A DNA stretch of 64,000 nucleotides from Trametes villosa (GCA_002964805.2 PUDQ02000014.1:806001-870000), one strand, 5' to 3'; positions 18,751 through 31,530 are shown, counted from the stretch's first letter. Made by a program: numbers and translations. The notes: a model not told the origin generated them from the letters alone.

Positions 18751-21700
18751 TTATCGTCCCTTGCCCCGGCCCCGCCCACGGACAGTCCGCGTTTTCTTGG
18801 CGGGAGCCTCCGCCACTTTCTCCGTGCTGTCCGAACGGGCATGCTTCTCCCGCCCTTGCATCGAGGGTCCCGCTTGCGCATTGTCTGCAGTGAGAGTTTT
18901 CACGCTGGCGTACGGGGTTAGCCGGTGGGACGCTGTCGAGCTGGAGGGCATACCTTCGATCCTGCTTCTTGCAGTTTACGACGACGTCTCTCCGCGGTCT
19001 CCTCGCCGCGAGCGAGGCCGGTTCCGTCTCGGGGATGGTCACTCCGGACGTACCCCGGAGAGCGCTCTTTTTCTTCTTGCCTTTTTGGGAAGGGCGCGCC
19101 GGCGGCGGTAGCGACGTATATTCCGTATCAGGAAGGTCAATGTTGCCTGCTGTAGGCGTCACCGCATCGGGCGGCGCTGCATCGGGTGTCGCAGCGCGCA
19201 GTGAATAGCATGTCTCCGGGGGGCCGGAGCAGCAGCTGTGGTAGTTCTGATATAACATGTACCGTCTAATAGCCCAGAGCACATTACATTAGGAACCGTA
19301 GGGCTTTTATTACAACATTTTCCGGCCCTCCCGCCCTATTAGCAGCCCGGGCACCTGCCTAATACGGCCGATTTCGGCGGGTGGCTGCTTATCAGCCCGG
19401 GCCCTTCTTATCTCTTGTAGATAACACACTAATCTCATCAATCCGAGCTTCCGGCCACCCGGGTGGCGCGGGAATACGAGCGCTTTGGCTCTCGGCTGGG
19501 AACCGCCCCAATTAGGCAGGTTCCCCTCATCCCACCTCCCCTAGGCAGCTCTCCCTCCCCGTATCTTGTGCGTTCCGCATCCGATTCGCCCCGCAAGTGG
19601 CTCATTGGATTCGCATTTTCAAGGGCTACACGGTGCAACAAACGCGCAACTATTCCGGTAGGTACTTATGTTGCTACACAGTGAACACCTAAGCCCCCTT
19701 GGGCGACGCGATCCAGGCGATATCTCGACCGTTTCGCGTCGCACCGGGGCGCGTACGGGCTCCCCAGAAAGCGGCTGCAAAGAGCTTTCTGTCGAGACCA
19801 TGCGCGCGCGATTCCGCCCAGCGGTTTGCGTTCTGTGCTCTGCCCATCTAGGGGAGCAGCACAGAATCCCCTCCCAGGCTGTACATTGCTCAATTCACCT
19901 AAGATGCGGCTTGAACTTTGTACAGCCTCCCAAAACATGATGGTCGTTCGCTCATCCGAGTTTTTAGCCCAGGTAGAGTATGTAGAAAATAGTAGAAAGC
20001 GCCGTTCTAGGGCCCTGCCCCTGGACGACGATTTCCTCCATATCTTGGGCGTTCGGACGCGCGCCGCCACCGCGTGCATACCCCCGGAAAGCTGCATTCA
20101 GCAGCTTTCTGTCGGTATGCTTGCTGTGGCGATCCGACCGCTCGTCGTTGCGCAGCCCCTTGTCCCCCTCCCCATGTTACTCTCCCCCTTCCCCTCCCTT
20201 CCCTTCACTCAGCTGCACTTTTCTGAGCAATACAGACCATGCCCAGGTAGCCCCCAGTGCTCAGGTAGATATCTGAGCTGCCCTCTTATGTACACAATTG
20301 TGCAATACTATGTAATGGTACAATATTGCCAATCTGGCACCTTGAGAGTCCCACATAGTACCCCATGGCCGGTGATGGCTGTCATGGGTCAAGTAGAAGA
20401 TATTCGGGCTATATAGTGCTATTGTATACCTTTCCAGGGAATCCAGAATGGAGGCGAACGGAGAGGAACCCGAAGATATATGTATTTTATACCTCTGGAT
20501 GGGGTCCTTCCAGTGCTGTGCTGCATGCAAGCCCGGGGCAGCCGCCGAGACCGTCTTAAGACGGCCTGTGGCTGAGCCCTGCCCGAGGAGATCCTGACCT
20601 AGCTCCATCACGGAATCACGTATCTCTTAGATTTTTTACAGTCATGTTACACTAATGGTGGGCTACCAGGATACAAAATTGCAAGCCTATCGGGTGCGAT
20701 TTGGGTCCGGGATCGCGATGTCTACCTGCAGTGCCCCTAGAGGCACTGATAAGCCCGTGCAACGAGGATCTGGAGTTAGAACACTGATGGAGGGGTACCA
20801 AACGGTTTGGCCATGCACTCTGAGAGTGCGAAAGCTTGGATCAAGCAAAACGGGTAGGAATTGACTGAGTAGTGGGCGAGGGAAAGGGAGGAGGGGGTGG
20901 GGAGAGGCATAACATGCCCACGGACGTTCCAGCGGTCGGATTGCGACGAGCAGCATACCTACGGAAAGCTGCGTTCGGCAGCTTTCCGGGGATATGCGGC
21001 TCGTCGCCGTGCGCGTCCGCGTTCCCGAGATATCGAGAAAACGGCCGTCCTAGTGCCAGACCCCAGGATGAGGCTGTCTGGAGCCGTCCTGATGCTGTAC
21101 CTGGGCTGTAAAGTCCGATGAGCGAATGTCCACCTGTTTTTGGGAGGCTGTACCAGAGTTCAGCCAGCCCCGTGGCGAAATGAGCGAAATATCGACCAGG
21201 AGGGGTTTCTGTGCTCCTCCCCTATATGGGCAAAGCACAGAACGCGAACCGCTGGGCGGAATCGCACGCGTCTGGGCTCGCCAGAAAGCCCTGCTCAGCC
21301 GCCTTCTGGGGAGCCCAGGCGCGCCCCGGGGCGACGCGAAACGGGCGAGATATCGCCCGGATCGCGTCGCCTGAGTGGGCCTATTTGTACACAGTATAGC
21401 GACGTTAGTACGCACCTTTTCGGTTCGCGCTATTGACACGTATTAAACCCCTTTGTAATGCGAATCCAATGAGCCACTTGCGAGGCAAATCGGATGCGGA
21501 ATGGGCGAGATACGGGGAGGGAGAGCTGCCTAGGGGAGGCGGGATGAGGGGAACCTGCCTAATCGGGGCAGTTCCCAGCCGAGAGCCAAAGCGCTCGTAT
21601 TCCCGCGCCACCCGGGTGGCCGGGAGCTCGGATTGATGAGATTAGAGTCTTATCTAGAGGAGATAAGAAGGGCCCGGGCTGATAAGCAGCCACCCGCCGA

Positions 21701-23313
21701 AACCGGCCGTATTAGGCAGGTGCCCGGGCTGCTAATAGGGCGGGAGGGCCGGAAAATGATATAATAAAAGCCCTACGGTTCCTGATGTAATGCGCTCTGG
21801 GCTAATAGACGGTACATGTTATATTATAACTACCACAGCTTGTGATTGCGACGGGAGCGACGCTGGGCGATATCGGGGTCGATGCGGTTACACCCCGGAG
21901 CTGCGGGTCGATGGCTGCGTTGGGCGTCATGTGATACCGAGGGCCTGCTGGGCTAGCGGGGGTGACGGGCGATACGGGGACGTGGCGATTGCGCCGAGTT
22001 CTCCGGGGCGTCTTTGGGGTTGAGGGCGTCCTCGCGACGGAGCCCGCCTCAGCTTGTTGGTCGGCGACACGTGCGCTGGGCGCCGCGGGCATCGTAGCCG
22101 ACAGCAACGCCTGCGCCTGTGCCTTCTGGGCAGCCATCTCTGAGGCATCCATCAGTTTGCGCTCCTGCAAACACGCGACATCACGTACCTGCGAGGACCT
22201 TCCGGCATCGGCGACCGAAGTCCTCCTCTTCCTGATCTTCGGGCACTTGGGTGACATGAGATGGCGTACTTGCACAACCCGAAGGTCACGTACCTGGAGC
22301 GAACGTCTCTCCCCACAGGGAGAACACGAGCAGCAGCTGTTCCTTCGTGATCCGGAACGTTGAGCAGAACGCGTCCAAGAACGATAACCCGTTGCGGTTT
22401 CGGCCGGTCTGTGTGCTATCAAGAGGAGTGTCAGTACATCGACGGCGGGTTTGAGGCGAGGGTACGTACACGAAGTAGTCGGGCTCCCCCTTCTCGTCCA
22501 GATCGCCGACGCAGAGGAAGCCGCCCCATTTAGCCTTGTCATGCACCCCGTTTATGGCGGCGTCCAGGAGGTTGGAGATGCTTTCCACGCCGCTGCAAAC
22601 GATGAGTAAGATCGAAGACCGTAGAACGGAGGACTTACTACACGGGCTCCTCGTCGAGCTGCTCCGAGTCGCGCTCCGCGTTGGTCGCTGCCGCCTGCGC
22701 CGTACATTCCGCTTGAACCTCCGGGCTCGCGTCGAGCCACGCCAGCTTGCAAAGACGTCGGTATGGGCCGATCTGCATGTCCCCTCTTACAGGTGCATGT
22801 TCGGTGCCTTGGAAGACGTCGAGTGCGCACCGGTCCCTCTGCTTGCGGCGTGGCGTCATGCAGAGGTTCGCCAGTCAATGTTTCCCACCCGCCGTCTTGC
22901 CCTTCCGCACAGCCTTGACTGTCTTGTCTTGCGATAGATGGCTCCTGAAAAGCTAAAGGACGATTAGCCAGTGTGCACATCGCGGATAGTGCCGGGGCAC
23001 GCACTTCTTTCAAGGTCTCCATACGGCCTGCATGTTCCTCTGCGGTTTCGAGAGGCCAAGGCTTGAGTTCAGGGATCCTCTTGCGAGGCTTGCCCTTGCA
23101 TCGTAGCTCGAACTCCACGGCCGTCTCGCCGCGACGGGGGTTGGGAAATTGTGCCTTGTAGCGCGTGCAGAGCTCGTTGGCCACGTCCTTGTAGTCGTAT
23201 GAGCCGCCGCGCTTCGTCGTGATCAAACCAGTGACGTCCTCATCGGCCAACTGCTCCTCGAGCCATGCCATCTCCTCCGTCGTCCACGTCGAGTTCTGCC
23301 GAGCCACGTACAT
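18751..23313 (-). pseudogene. Agaricomycete-specific multicopy gene, interrupted by foldback B1
   Basis: Start near the ATG at 23313 (MYVARQNSTWTTEEMAWLEE). The Trp-rich helical start is like that of the gene at 34028-36725. Next exons read MTPRRKQRDRCALDVFQGTE (to ~22638), SISNLLDAAINGVHDKAKWG, a 54-nt intron (~22417-22470), and RNRNGLSFLDAFCSTFRITK. A long low-complexity basic and Pro/Ser/Thr tail is cut by the foldback (19230-21844) and continues (SLRAATPDAAPPDAVTPTAG) through a ~52-nt intron with CTAAC to a basic end (KKTRTVRGRGRGKGR, stop 18751). The family is abundant in mushroom genomes and has no known function. Some splice phases could not be reconciled by eye near 22935-22980. Confidence 0.6.
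19230..21844. mobile_element. Foldback element B1 (2,615 bp)
   Basis: Arms of about 0.97 kb (19230 to ~20200 and ~20875 to 21844) begin CAGCAGCTGTGGTAG on the left and CACAAGCTGTGGTAG on the right complement, nearly the same as the ends of the A family. The outer ~400 bp of the arms agree closely and the inner parts have drifted. The modules echo family A (TTATCTC stems, CTAATCTCA, a CCAGCGGTT block, GAAAGCTGC/GCAGCTTTC hairpins), so A and B look like distant members of one type. It interrupts a gene, but no perfect target duplication is visible (GCCGGAG left, ATTGCGA right). Confidence 0.85.
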
Positions 23314-23518
23314 CAGTACGGAAGGGGAGGAGCAGCCTACCTTGTTCTCTGACGCTCGAGCAGAGCACCGCGCTCTCGGGATATTCCGAGACCGGCCATC
23401 GAATATAATTATGCGAAAATTCTGCCCATTCAGAGTCAGAACACGTCGGAGGACGTCAGGAAATCGGGCCCACACCTATTGACACATTTTATTCGGTCGC
23501 GTTAATCTACTGGCCCTT

Positions 23519-26227
23519 TCAGTGTTCTATGTCGATCGGGGGGACGGGGAGCCTCTGATACACCCGTACAAATGTCAGGACGTAGAAATCGACCGCCTGC
23601 TGGAGAGTGTCCCTATACTGTTCGTCGTCCCAGGCCGCAGAGCACTTCACCGCGTCTAGCAGCCGCTGCGGACATCCCGGCCACCGTGCCATGACCTTGA
23701 CGAAAGCGACGAGGTGCGCGCGATGGGCCCCGGAATCGAGCGTCCTCGAGCCGAGGACCGGCCGATCGCGATTCTCCGACAGATCCTCGGCGGGCAGGAC
23801 ACTCAGCACCGACGCAGGAGGACCCCAGATCGAGGTCACCGCGGACTCTCGGCCCCAGCGATCGAGCTCCTGCCAGTCCTTGCGATGGACCAGGAACGTG
23901 TCGAGCACCATCAGCTTGCACTGGAAGTTGATTTCGTGGGCCTCCCATAACACCCACCGCCGCACGGCGGGCGCATTGATGAGCGAACGGGCGTTCAGTC
24001 GCTGTCCGCGGAAGGACACTAAGAGGTTCTCACGGTACGAGGGGAGGAGAGCGACTCTGCCGAATAGGCGACAGATCGCATTCCAGTCGTCCTGACGGCG
24101 CTTCGCTCGCCGAACGTCGGCAGCGCTCCCGCCCTTCGGGGTGTTCTCCTTTCCGTTAAAGTCGCCCCACAAAGCGGCGCGCCCCTCGCCGATCGTCAAG
24201 GGGCAGCTGGACATCGTGGGATCAAACAGTCTCATGCGACAGAAGCGGCGGATGTGGAGGAAGTTGTGGAGGTACCGCAAGATCTTGTCGTCATTGCGAG
24301 CAGCCGTTGCGTCGACGCAGTCGGGGGGAGCGGGGAGCTGGGATGAGACAGTGTCGAGGTGGAAGGGCGGCAGATAGAAGTAGAGCGCCTGCCCCGAGCT
24401 CAGTGCCACGGGCGACAATGCACGAAGCGATCGGGCCCAGGCCGGCGCAAGCGAATAGAACGGCGACGGGACAACCGCTTTCGCCGGCTGCGGCGCACCC
24501 AAACTCGGCGCTGCAGCGCCGCCTGGAGCTGGAGGCTGACCGTCGGTGCCTCCATCAGCCGCTGAAGCCTCCCGTGCCGCGGCCAGCAGGTGCTTACGAC
24601 TTCGCCGACTCTTCTTCGTTGCATCCTCTGCGGCCACGCCCGCGGCAGCGGGTCGCATCGCCAGGTGTTTCGCTCGAGCCTCCGCCCCCTCCGTCCTTGC
24701 TTTCTTCTCCGGCGAAGGTCCTTCCCCAGGTACCAGAACGGCCGGCGTGTCCGCAGCCTCCAGGGCATGCATGTGTGTCCCGCAAACCAGCTTCAACACC
24801 GCCAACACCATGACTTGAAGCCAATTGCCGGTCAGGTTGGCTACACCCGCAACCGTGCCCGGGGCGTGATAGATGGCAGGCTCGGCGCGACGCCCGGACA
24901 TGTCGGTCGGCAGGGCTTGGAAGTCGACAATCCGCCAGACTTTGACGGTGTTGGTGAGAGGCTGCAGGAACCAGGTAGGCAGCCCAACCCTCGAGCAGGT
25001 TTGAGCGGCCGTTCCTTCGCGCACGAAGGCTCCCAAAACGGGTAGGACGTCGAGGCGATGGTCAGCATCATCCGAGAGCCGCGGGTGCACGATTTCGAGG
25101 TACGTGCACAACCCCGCCAGCTCCAGAGAGATCCGCTGCACATGCGCCGCAACCGCGACCGCAGTCCCAGGAGCGGACGGTAGGACCTCCATCCGCTCGA
25201 CTGCCTGCCGCAGGATGATGAGGAGGACTTGACCGTGTTGTCGGTAGCTCTCTGGAGGGCACCTGATCATGGAGATGTACATCTGGAAGCGCCGCATTTG
25301 CCACTGAGCGGCGTGGCCCAAGGAGCTACGCAGACCCCTTTCTATGTAGCCGATGCCGCTCACGCCCGTGTCACGGTGTTCCTCCCAGCTGCTCGAGGGG
25401 TCCAAGCTCTGCCAGAGCACGTCGTCGACGAAGCTGTCGGGCACGCGGGGGATGCAGGCGATGTGCATTATGTCCGGCACCAAAACTTGCAGCCACCGAG
25501 AATACTCCCAGACACCCCATCGACCGTCGGCGTATGTTTCAATCACCTGGCGCTCGACCGGATATTCGGGGACAAAGTCCATGTTGGGCGAGGTGACGAC
25601 CATGGAGTCGAAGAACCCTTGGGCAGCGACCTTGCCTTCAAAGGCCTGGCAAACTTGCGGAGCTGTGCGATATTGGTAAGTACTCGTAGGTCAACAGAGC
25701 GCATACATACCGGCACCATGCTGGTTAACCCTCAACACCGGTTTAGGCGGTTTCGGCTGGCGCACGGGCGCCGCGGCATTCGCCCCAGGGTTCAACGAAC
25801 CATCGACGGACCGCCTGCGCGGGGAGATGGCGTTGGGGCAGGGGGAGGTTTGTGCGACGGGTGGGCGAGACAGCTGAGGAGAGGACGGTTGGCGAGGCGC
25901 GGGGCCTGGAGGCGCGGGCAGTTGCGAGGCTGGGGGGCCGGAGGAGGAACTGATACGGCGCAACACCAGTGAGTTGACATCTACACTTTGGGAGGATCAG
26001 TACTTACTTAGGAGCGGCGGAACCTGCAGCGCGGCGGTGCAGCGATGCAAGGGAGAGGTCGACAGAGCTGTCACAGCGAACAATGGTCAGTCATTTCTCA
26101 GGTCAGCGTTTCCGGACACTCACCGGGTGGGGTCGTCCAGCGGAGGCTCTACTTCGCGCCGCTTGCGTTTGAAGCGCAACCCGGCCAGCGATGAGCCTGG
26201 TGGGCCTTCTGGGTTGGGTGGGGACAT
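23519..26227 (-). CDS. Agaricomycete-specific large protein (PNMDxVP family), copy 1
   Basis: Likely start MSPPNPEGPPGSSLAGLRFK (ATG at 26227), two small exons with 55-60-nt introns, a Pro-rich exon (25691-25925), an intron (~25655-25705), then a 690-codon exon to the stop at 23519. Blocks shared with 50361-52468: SPNMDFVPEYP, VGLPTWFLQPLT (there SGIPVWFVRLT), a Lys/Ala-rich disordered middle, WARSLRALSPVALSSG, KILRYLHNFLHIRRFC, and a C-terminal VDFYVLTFVRVYQRLPVPP. Agaricomycete genomes hold many such uncharacterised proteins, often close to transposons. No frameshift or stop is seen, so this may be an intact gene. Confidence 0.65.
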
Positions 26228-27589
26228 GACCGTACGGATGGGGAGCCGGGGATGAGGATGGATGTCGGGGGTGGGTGCCGCTTCGGCGTCGCAGAGGGGC
26301 ACCATGTTGAGAGTGAAGTCTTGCGAGTGCGTGCCGTCTTCTTGGGCTTGCCTGACGTCTTGCCTTCGCGCTTTTGCCTTCGCGCCCTTGCTTCGTGGTC
26401 TTCAAACCCGGTACAGCGAGGGTGTTCCAACGCTGTACACAGAGTCTCTCGAGCCCGAGCGCGTCAGATTAGGACTGTGCCAAAATCTTTCACGCTGGGT
26501 GCTGGTCTGTTGAGGTTGAGGTGCCTGTGGACGGTGATGTTAGCGCATACAGGCGATCACGGGGGACTGGCTTACCGTGGAGGTGTCGTCGAGTGAGCAA
26601 GACGCGGTGGGGGAGCAATCAGTGGACGTGGCGACGGGCCAAGTGCGAAGCGCCCACATCCTCTGAGCCGATGCAATCACGTGAGGTTACACGCTTTATT
26701 GGACAACGTCTTGCGCGCCTACATTACCCCAGGCCATGATCGGGGCACAGCTGTATAATAAAGCCGATCGCGTCGTAATATGACGCACTTTCAGTGTAGA
26801 GGCGGCATGGATGAGGGCAAATTGTCAAAGACACGGGCGAAGGCGGACGGGAGAGCTTGCGGCCATTGGAGGCAAATGGTGCGGAGATTAGCCGGATGCA
26901 GGAGAAGGTAAAAGTGACCGAGTCTGTAATTAGATGCCTACGAGCATGCCTTAACGGCATGTAGCCGACCTCAGAAAGCCGTCATACAAGATATGGAACG
27001 AGTGATTGTAAAGAGTTACATACGCTCTATTAGAGCATCTTGACCGGGTTAATACACCGCCTGCCGGCAGCGTGAGACGGTGCGAGGCGCTAAGTCCATC
27101 TTGACTACCACTCCCACTCGCCCGCGCCATCAACCGGTCCTTGTTAGGGCCGTGCGGGCTTTAAGTCCGGAACCGGTCGGAGTTGACAGCTCTGAAGCGC
27201 GGGAAAGCGGAGCTCCGAACTCCGAAGGCGTGGGAAAGCGGACCTGGGCTTCGGAGGTCAGACTTGTCGGACGTAGCGGAGCAGAGGTCCGAACGGAGGC
27301 CCACACAAGGGAGGACTTCAGCGAAGCTATTAGCAACACCAGAGACCCTTGCCACTTGTCCTCAGATTTCGGAGGCGGACAGGTCCGATGTCCGGAGGTC
27401 CGACGCCGGAATGTCGGACTTACCGGACTAGGAAGGTCGGAGCTACCGGACGACGAGCGGAGGAAGCGGAAGAAGTAGATTTGGGGGGAGGTAGAAGGAG
27501 TGTACAGATGTAGGGGTAAACGAGATATCCGAACTGAGTAGCTACAACATACCAGCTACGTATATATAGACTACGAGCTAATTGTTATG

Positions 27590-27830
27590 CCACAACAATA
27601 AGAGCGGACTAATAAGGAAGGTAAAAGCGGAATAGGGTCGGAAGTCGGGGAAGACAATAAGGCTATTGTTCTAATCGGAATTGAAGCGGAAAAGCGGAGT
27701 AAGTAAGTCCGAAATGTCGGACAAGCGGAGTTAAGTCCGATAAGAGCGGACTTAGCGGACCAAAAGCGGAGTAAAAGCGGAGTAAGAGCGGAGTAAGAGC
27801 GGACCAAAGCGGAGTTGAGTCCGCAGGTGT
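27590..27830 (+). repeat. AGCGGA-rich degenerate array
   Basis: About a dozen AGCGGA words, many as AAAGCGGAGTAAGAGCGGA, lie in 240 bp, with TCCG in the opposite sense between them. Spacing is irregular, so this is a simple-sequence region rather than a fixed-period satellite. Confidence 0.7.
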
Positions 27831-28410
27831 TGGAGGTCGCACGGGGCGTAACAGTCCTCCTCTACGCTTTCATCCCCTATCTGTCTCCCACCCACACCAG
27901 GAACGTCACAGCAAGCATGTGCAGTGCTTTGAAGGTACACTCCGCTGCAGGGTCTATGCACGAGCGACGTGCTGAACAACAATGCACGACCAGGCATCCC
28001 GAGGACTTTCGCTCAAGGCTCCCCACTGTCGCTCAAGACACTCCCCCATTCCTTCTCTCCCCTCCCCCATCACTATGCCACACGGTTGATGACACACATG
28101 CAATGCGCTGTGTGTTCGCCGTGGGGGAGCTACCGGGTGGCACGGCCACCTGAAGATAGCTCTCCGGGCCACGTCAAAACTCGCACATCCTCCCTACGCC
28201 GGCGACGTCATGCGACAAGGGGACGGGGATAAGGCATGCGGGGGCTTTGGATATAGGGCAGGAAGGTCATGGTGCAACGACGAAGGTTTGTACGATGCAT
28301 TGCGAGCACCGTAACCGACGGGCAGAATGCCCGTTGGATTCACTGATGTTGTAGCCGACTGCACGGGCTGGTAGCGGCGAGCACACCGCCGTCCGGCGTC
28401 GATGATGGAC

Positions 28411-28525
28411 GCTCAACTAGACGGCCGCTGGGTCGCACTACGGCCATACGACCACATCGCTCTCCGACACGATGACCTCGGATGCTCAACTCGACGGTCG
28501 CTGGGTCGCACTACGGCCCTACGAC
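28411..28525 (+). repeat. 42-bp direct repeat, 73-bp offset
   Basis: GCTCAACTAGACGGCCGCTG ... (28411-28452) recurs at 28484-28525 with three mismatches. Confidence 0.85.
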
Positions 28526-28945
28526 TGTTCCGGAGCAGCAGGGCATGCAGGTCTTGGAATACGCCACCTGGCAACCTCAGTAGGTTCGTCGTCCGTCAAC
28601 CTCTCCATGTCCCTGGCGTTCATCTCTGACACTGTTAGCTTAGGTCACATTCCAGGTCGCCCAAACCTACAAAGTTTGAAGGCAAGCCTCGCGAAGCGCT
28701 GCGAGACGTTGTGCACGCGGTGGGTTTATTAGGCTACGTAGATACGTTGGGATGGGGACGAGAACATGTATTCTTGTGGGTGTAGTGCATCACTGTATAT
28801 GCGGGCTGGGACGGTGCTGCCAGAGCTCGACCTTGGTGTAGAATGTGGGTGGTGGCCCTGACGTTGCGTGCGGGCGCTACGGACTGCGCTCGATTTTCTT
28901 GCGTCTACCACACTTTTCGCGGTGCCCGCTCCTCAACTCGGTGCA

Positions 28946-29147
28946 ATGGCACGGGGCACGAAACGCAAGGATGGACCTCGGGGCGAAAGGGGGCACCTAA
29001 CCGAGTGGTTGAACAAGAGGCGGAAGAAAATGCGCTCCCCTCCGCGAGAGGTGCGTCCCCCGAATCCTACGCGGGGTGAACGACCAGGCGTGCATGGCGA
29101 CACCTCCAAGGAACCTGCTACCGAGCTGGCACTGCAAGGTGGAGGGA
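28946..29147 (+). pseudogene. 5' fragment of a basic protein gene cut by foldback B2
   Basis: The ATG at 28946 opens a Lys/Arg-rich N-terminus (MARGTKRKDGPRGERGHLTE, then NKRRKKMRS) that is still open when the foldback end CAGCAGCTG begins at 29148. The remainder is not found on the far side. The family is unknown; it may be a first exon left behind by the insertion. Confidence 0.35.
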
Positions 29148-30485
29148 CAGCAGCTGTGGTAGTTCTGATATAACATGTACCGTCTAATAGCCCAGAGCGC
29201 ATTACATTATAAACCGTAGGCCTTTTATTATATCATTTTCCGGCCCTCCCGCCCTATTAGCAGCCCGGGCACCTGCCATATAGGGCCGGTTTCGGCGGGT
29301 GGCTGCTTATCAGCCCGGGCCCGTCTTATCTCTTGTAGATTACATTCTAATCTCATCAATCCGAGCTCCCGGCCACCCGGGTGGCGCGGGAATCCGAGCA
29401 CTTTGGTTCTCGGCTGGGAACCACCCTAATTAGGTAGGTTCTGCTCTTCCCTCCTCCCTTGGGCCGCTCTCTAGCTTCATATCTCACTTGGTTTTCATCC
29501 GAATTGCCTGGCAAGTGGCTCATTCGATTCACAGCGACAGTGGCTACATTTTGCTCCAATAGCGCAAGCTGATCCGGTACGTACTCATCCTGATATAGCG
29601 TGTACAGATAAGCCCACTGGGGCGACGCCATCCGGACGATATCTCGCCCGTTTCGCGTCGCCCCGGGGCGCGTGTGGGCTCCCCAGAAAGCGGCTGAACG
29701 GAGCTTTCTGGCAAGCCCAGGCGCGCGCGATTCCGCCCAGCGGTTCGCGCTCTGTGCTTCGCCCATACAGGGGAGGATCACAGATTCACCTCCCGGGCTG
29801 TACATCGCTCAATTCGCATCAGATGCGGCTTGAACTTTGTACAGCCTCCCAACAATCGATGGTCATTCGCTCATCCAACTTTTCAGCCCAGGTAAAGCAT
29901 CCAGAAAACCCCAGAAAGCGTCGTTCTGGGGCCTTTCCCCTGGACGACGGTTTCCTCGATATCTCGAGCATACGACCGCGCGCCGCTACCGCACGCATAT
30001 CCCCGGAAAGCTGCTGAACGCAGCTTTCCGTCGGTATGCTTGCCGTGGCGATCCGACCGCTCGTCGTCGCGCAGCCCCTTGTCCCCCTCCCCATGCTACT
30101 CTCCCCCCTCCCCTCCCTTTCCTTCTCTCAGATACCATTCTGGAAGCAAGGTAACTAATTCCTGGATATCTCCCAGTGTCCATGTATATGTCTGGGCTGC
30201 CCCTACATGTACAGGATCCTACAATACTACCCAAATGTACAATATTGCTGTTCTGGCACCTTAAGTGCCCCATATATCACCCTATAGTCGGTGATGGCAG
30301 CCATGGGTAAATCAGCTGATAATCATGCTATATTATACCACTGTACACCTGTCCAGTACATCAAGAATGGTGGGAAACGGTTAGAAACTCGCAGAGATAT
30401 GTATTTTACACCAGTTGATGGGCTCTGTGCATTGCTATACTACATAGAATCCCGGGGCAGCCTAGTCTCCCCTAGGCAGACGTAC
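29148..30485 (+). mobile_element. Half foldback element B2 (left arm and part of centre)
   Basis: Starts CAGCAGCTGTGGTAGTTCTG as in B1 and follows the B1 left arm and centre (for example GAACCGTAGGGCTTTTATTA-like start, GGAAAGCTGC hairpin near 30005, GATATGTATTTTA near 30394) until about GGGGCAGCC...CCTAGGCAG. The right arm is absent. It is either a deletion product or a truncated insertion. Confidence 0.8.
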
Positions 30486-31530
30486 CGAGGTGCTCTATGA
30501 GGGCGGGCAGGGACGAGCACCACGGACGTCTGCTCCGTAATACCCCCCTCTCACCGTAGGTCGAGAAATCACTGCCCGGATCAGCGGAGTAGAGTCCGCC
30601 GAGTGATCACAGAGATGCTGAGTGGCTGAAGATCCCATCGGGACGACTCTCCCTTGAGCGACGTCATGTCTTCACCTACTCCTCCCACGGCTCGCTTCCG
30701 ATTAGTGCTGTCGGTTGATTGATCCGACGTTGCTAATTAGAGCCGTTTCCTGCATCCTCTCTTACTCTTCGTTATTTCTCTCTGCAATTCCCCCACTCAG
30801 GCGCTGTGTGTCCCGGAATGTATTCGCTTCCCTCGCTATGTTATCTCCTATGTTATCCGGCTGTTCTGGACCCACATCCCGCGCTCCCGAGCAATGTCCC
30901 GCAGTCCCTGATGCTGTAAGCTGCTCCATTTGGTCATTTGCTCATGTTTTCCGATCTTCCCCCTTTCAGATCTGACATTCCCCACGTGTCTCCTCCTTTG
31001 GGCCATCCCGCCCGCCCCTCCACGTGCCTGGCGCCCTGCCTGACAAGCGCGTTCAGTAGCGCTCCCTAAGTAGGAAATCCCGCCCGCGCCCCGCCGCCCC
31101 CTTCCGCGCCTCCCTCTCTGTAGTCGCGCGCCCCTCCCCTACGTATCGCGCGCTCTCTTGTCTGTCGCGCGCGCACTGGTTGGTGCTAGCCACGCGTATT
31201 AATTGAAGCGCGCATTTGAATCACGGCCGTACATCGTCCCGTTGCCCTGCATCCCCTCCCGACGTCGCGCGCGCCCTCTCGACGCCGAGCACATCATTCC
31301 TACGTCGCGCACACGACCCTCTGTCGTCGCACACGACCCTCCGTCGTCGCGCGCGGCCCTCCATCGTCGCGCGCGGCCCCCATTGATGCTCACCGTGAGT
31401 CGTCGATCAGTATACAGACGGGTGGAGATTGGCCCAAATAGCTCAAGAATCAGAACAGATAATATATGTACAAGCGATGGAGGCACGGGCAGCTGGCACA
31501 AAACAAAAAAATGAGAAACGTCGTGTGACG
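30486..31530. other. Non-genic stretch
   Basis: No coding signs. 31080-31200 is rich in CGCGCG/CCCGC words. A degenerate ~20-bp tandem repeat (core GTCGTCGCGCRCGRCCCTCC) runs at about 31300-31386. Confidence 0.5.

Larger units (their letters stand above)
26228..28945. other. Intergenic stretch without convincing genes
   Basis: Only short ORFs without family resemblance. 27150-27480 is rich in CGGA/TCCG words and its 132-codon plus-strand ORF follows from that composition. 27590-27830 is a separate AGCGGA-rich repeat (listed). 28.0-28.4 kb looks like unremarkable decayed sequence. Confidence 0.5.

Noticed and set aside
19230..21844. Perfect target duplication around foldback B1
   Set aside because: Flanks GCCGGAG and ATTGCGA do not match; GCCGGAG against GACGGGAG would need a substitution and an extra base, so I do not claim it.
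27080..27478. 132-codon plus-strand ORF
   Set aside because: Composition follows the CGGA/TCCG-rich sequence; no conserved motif or splice context.
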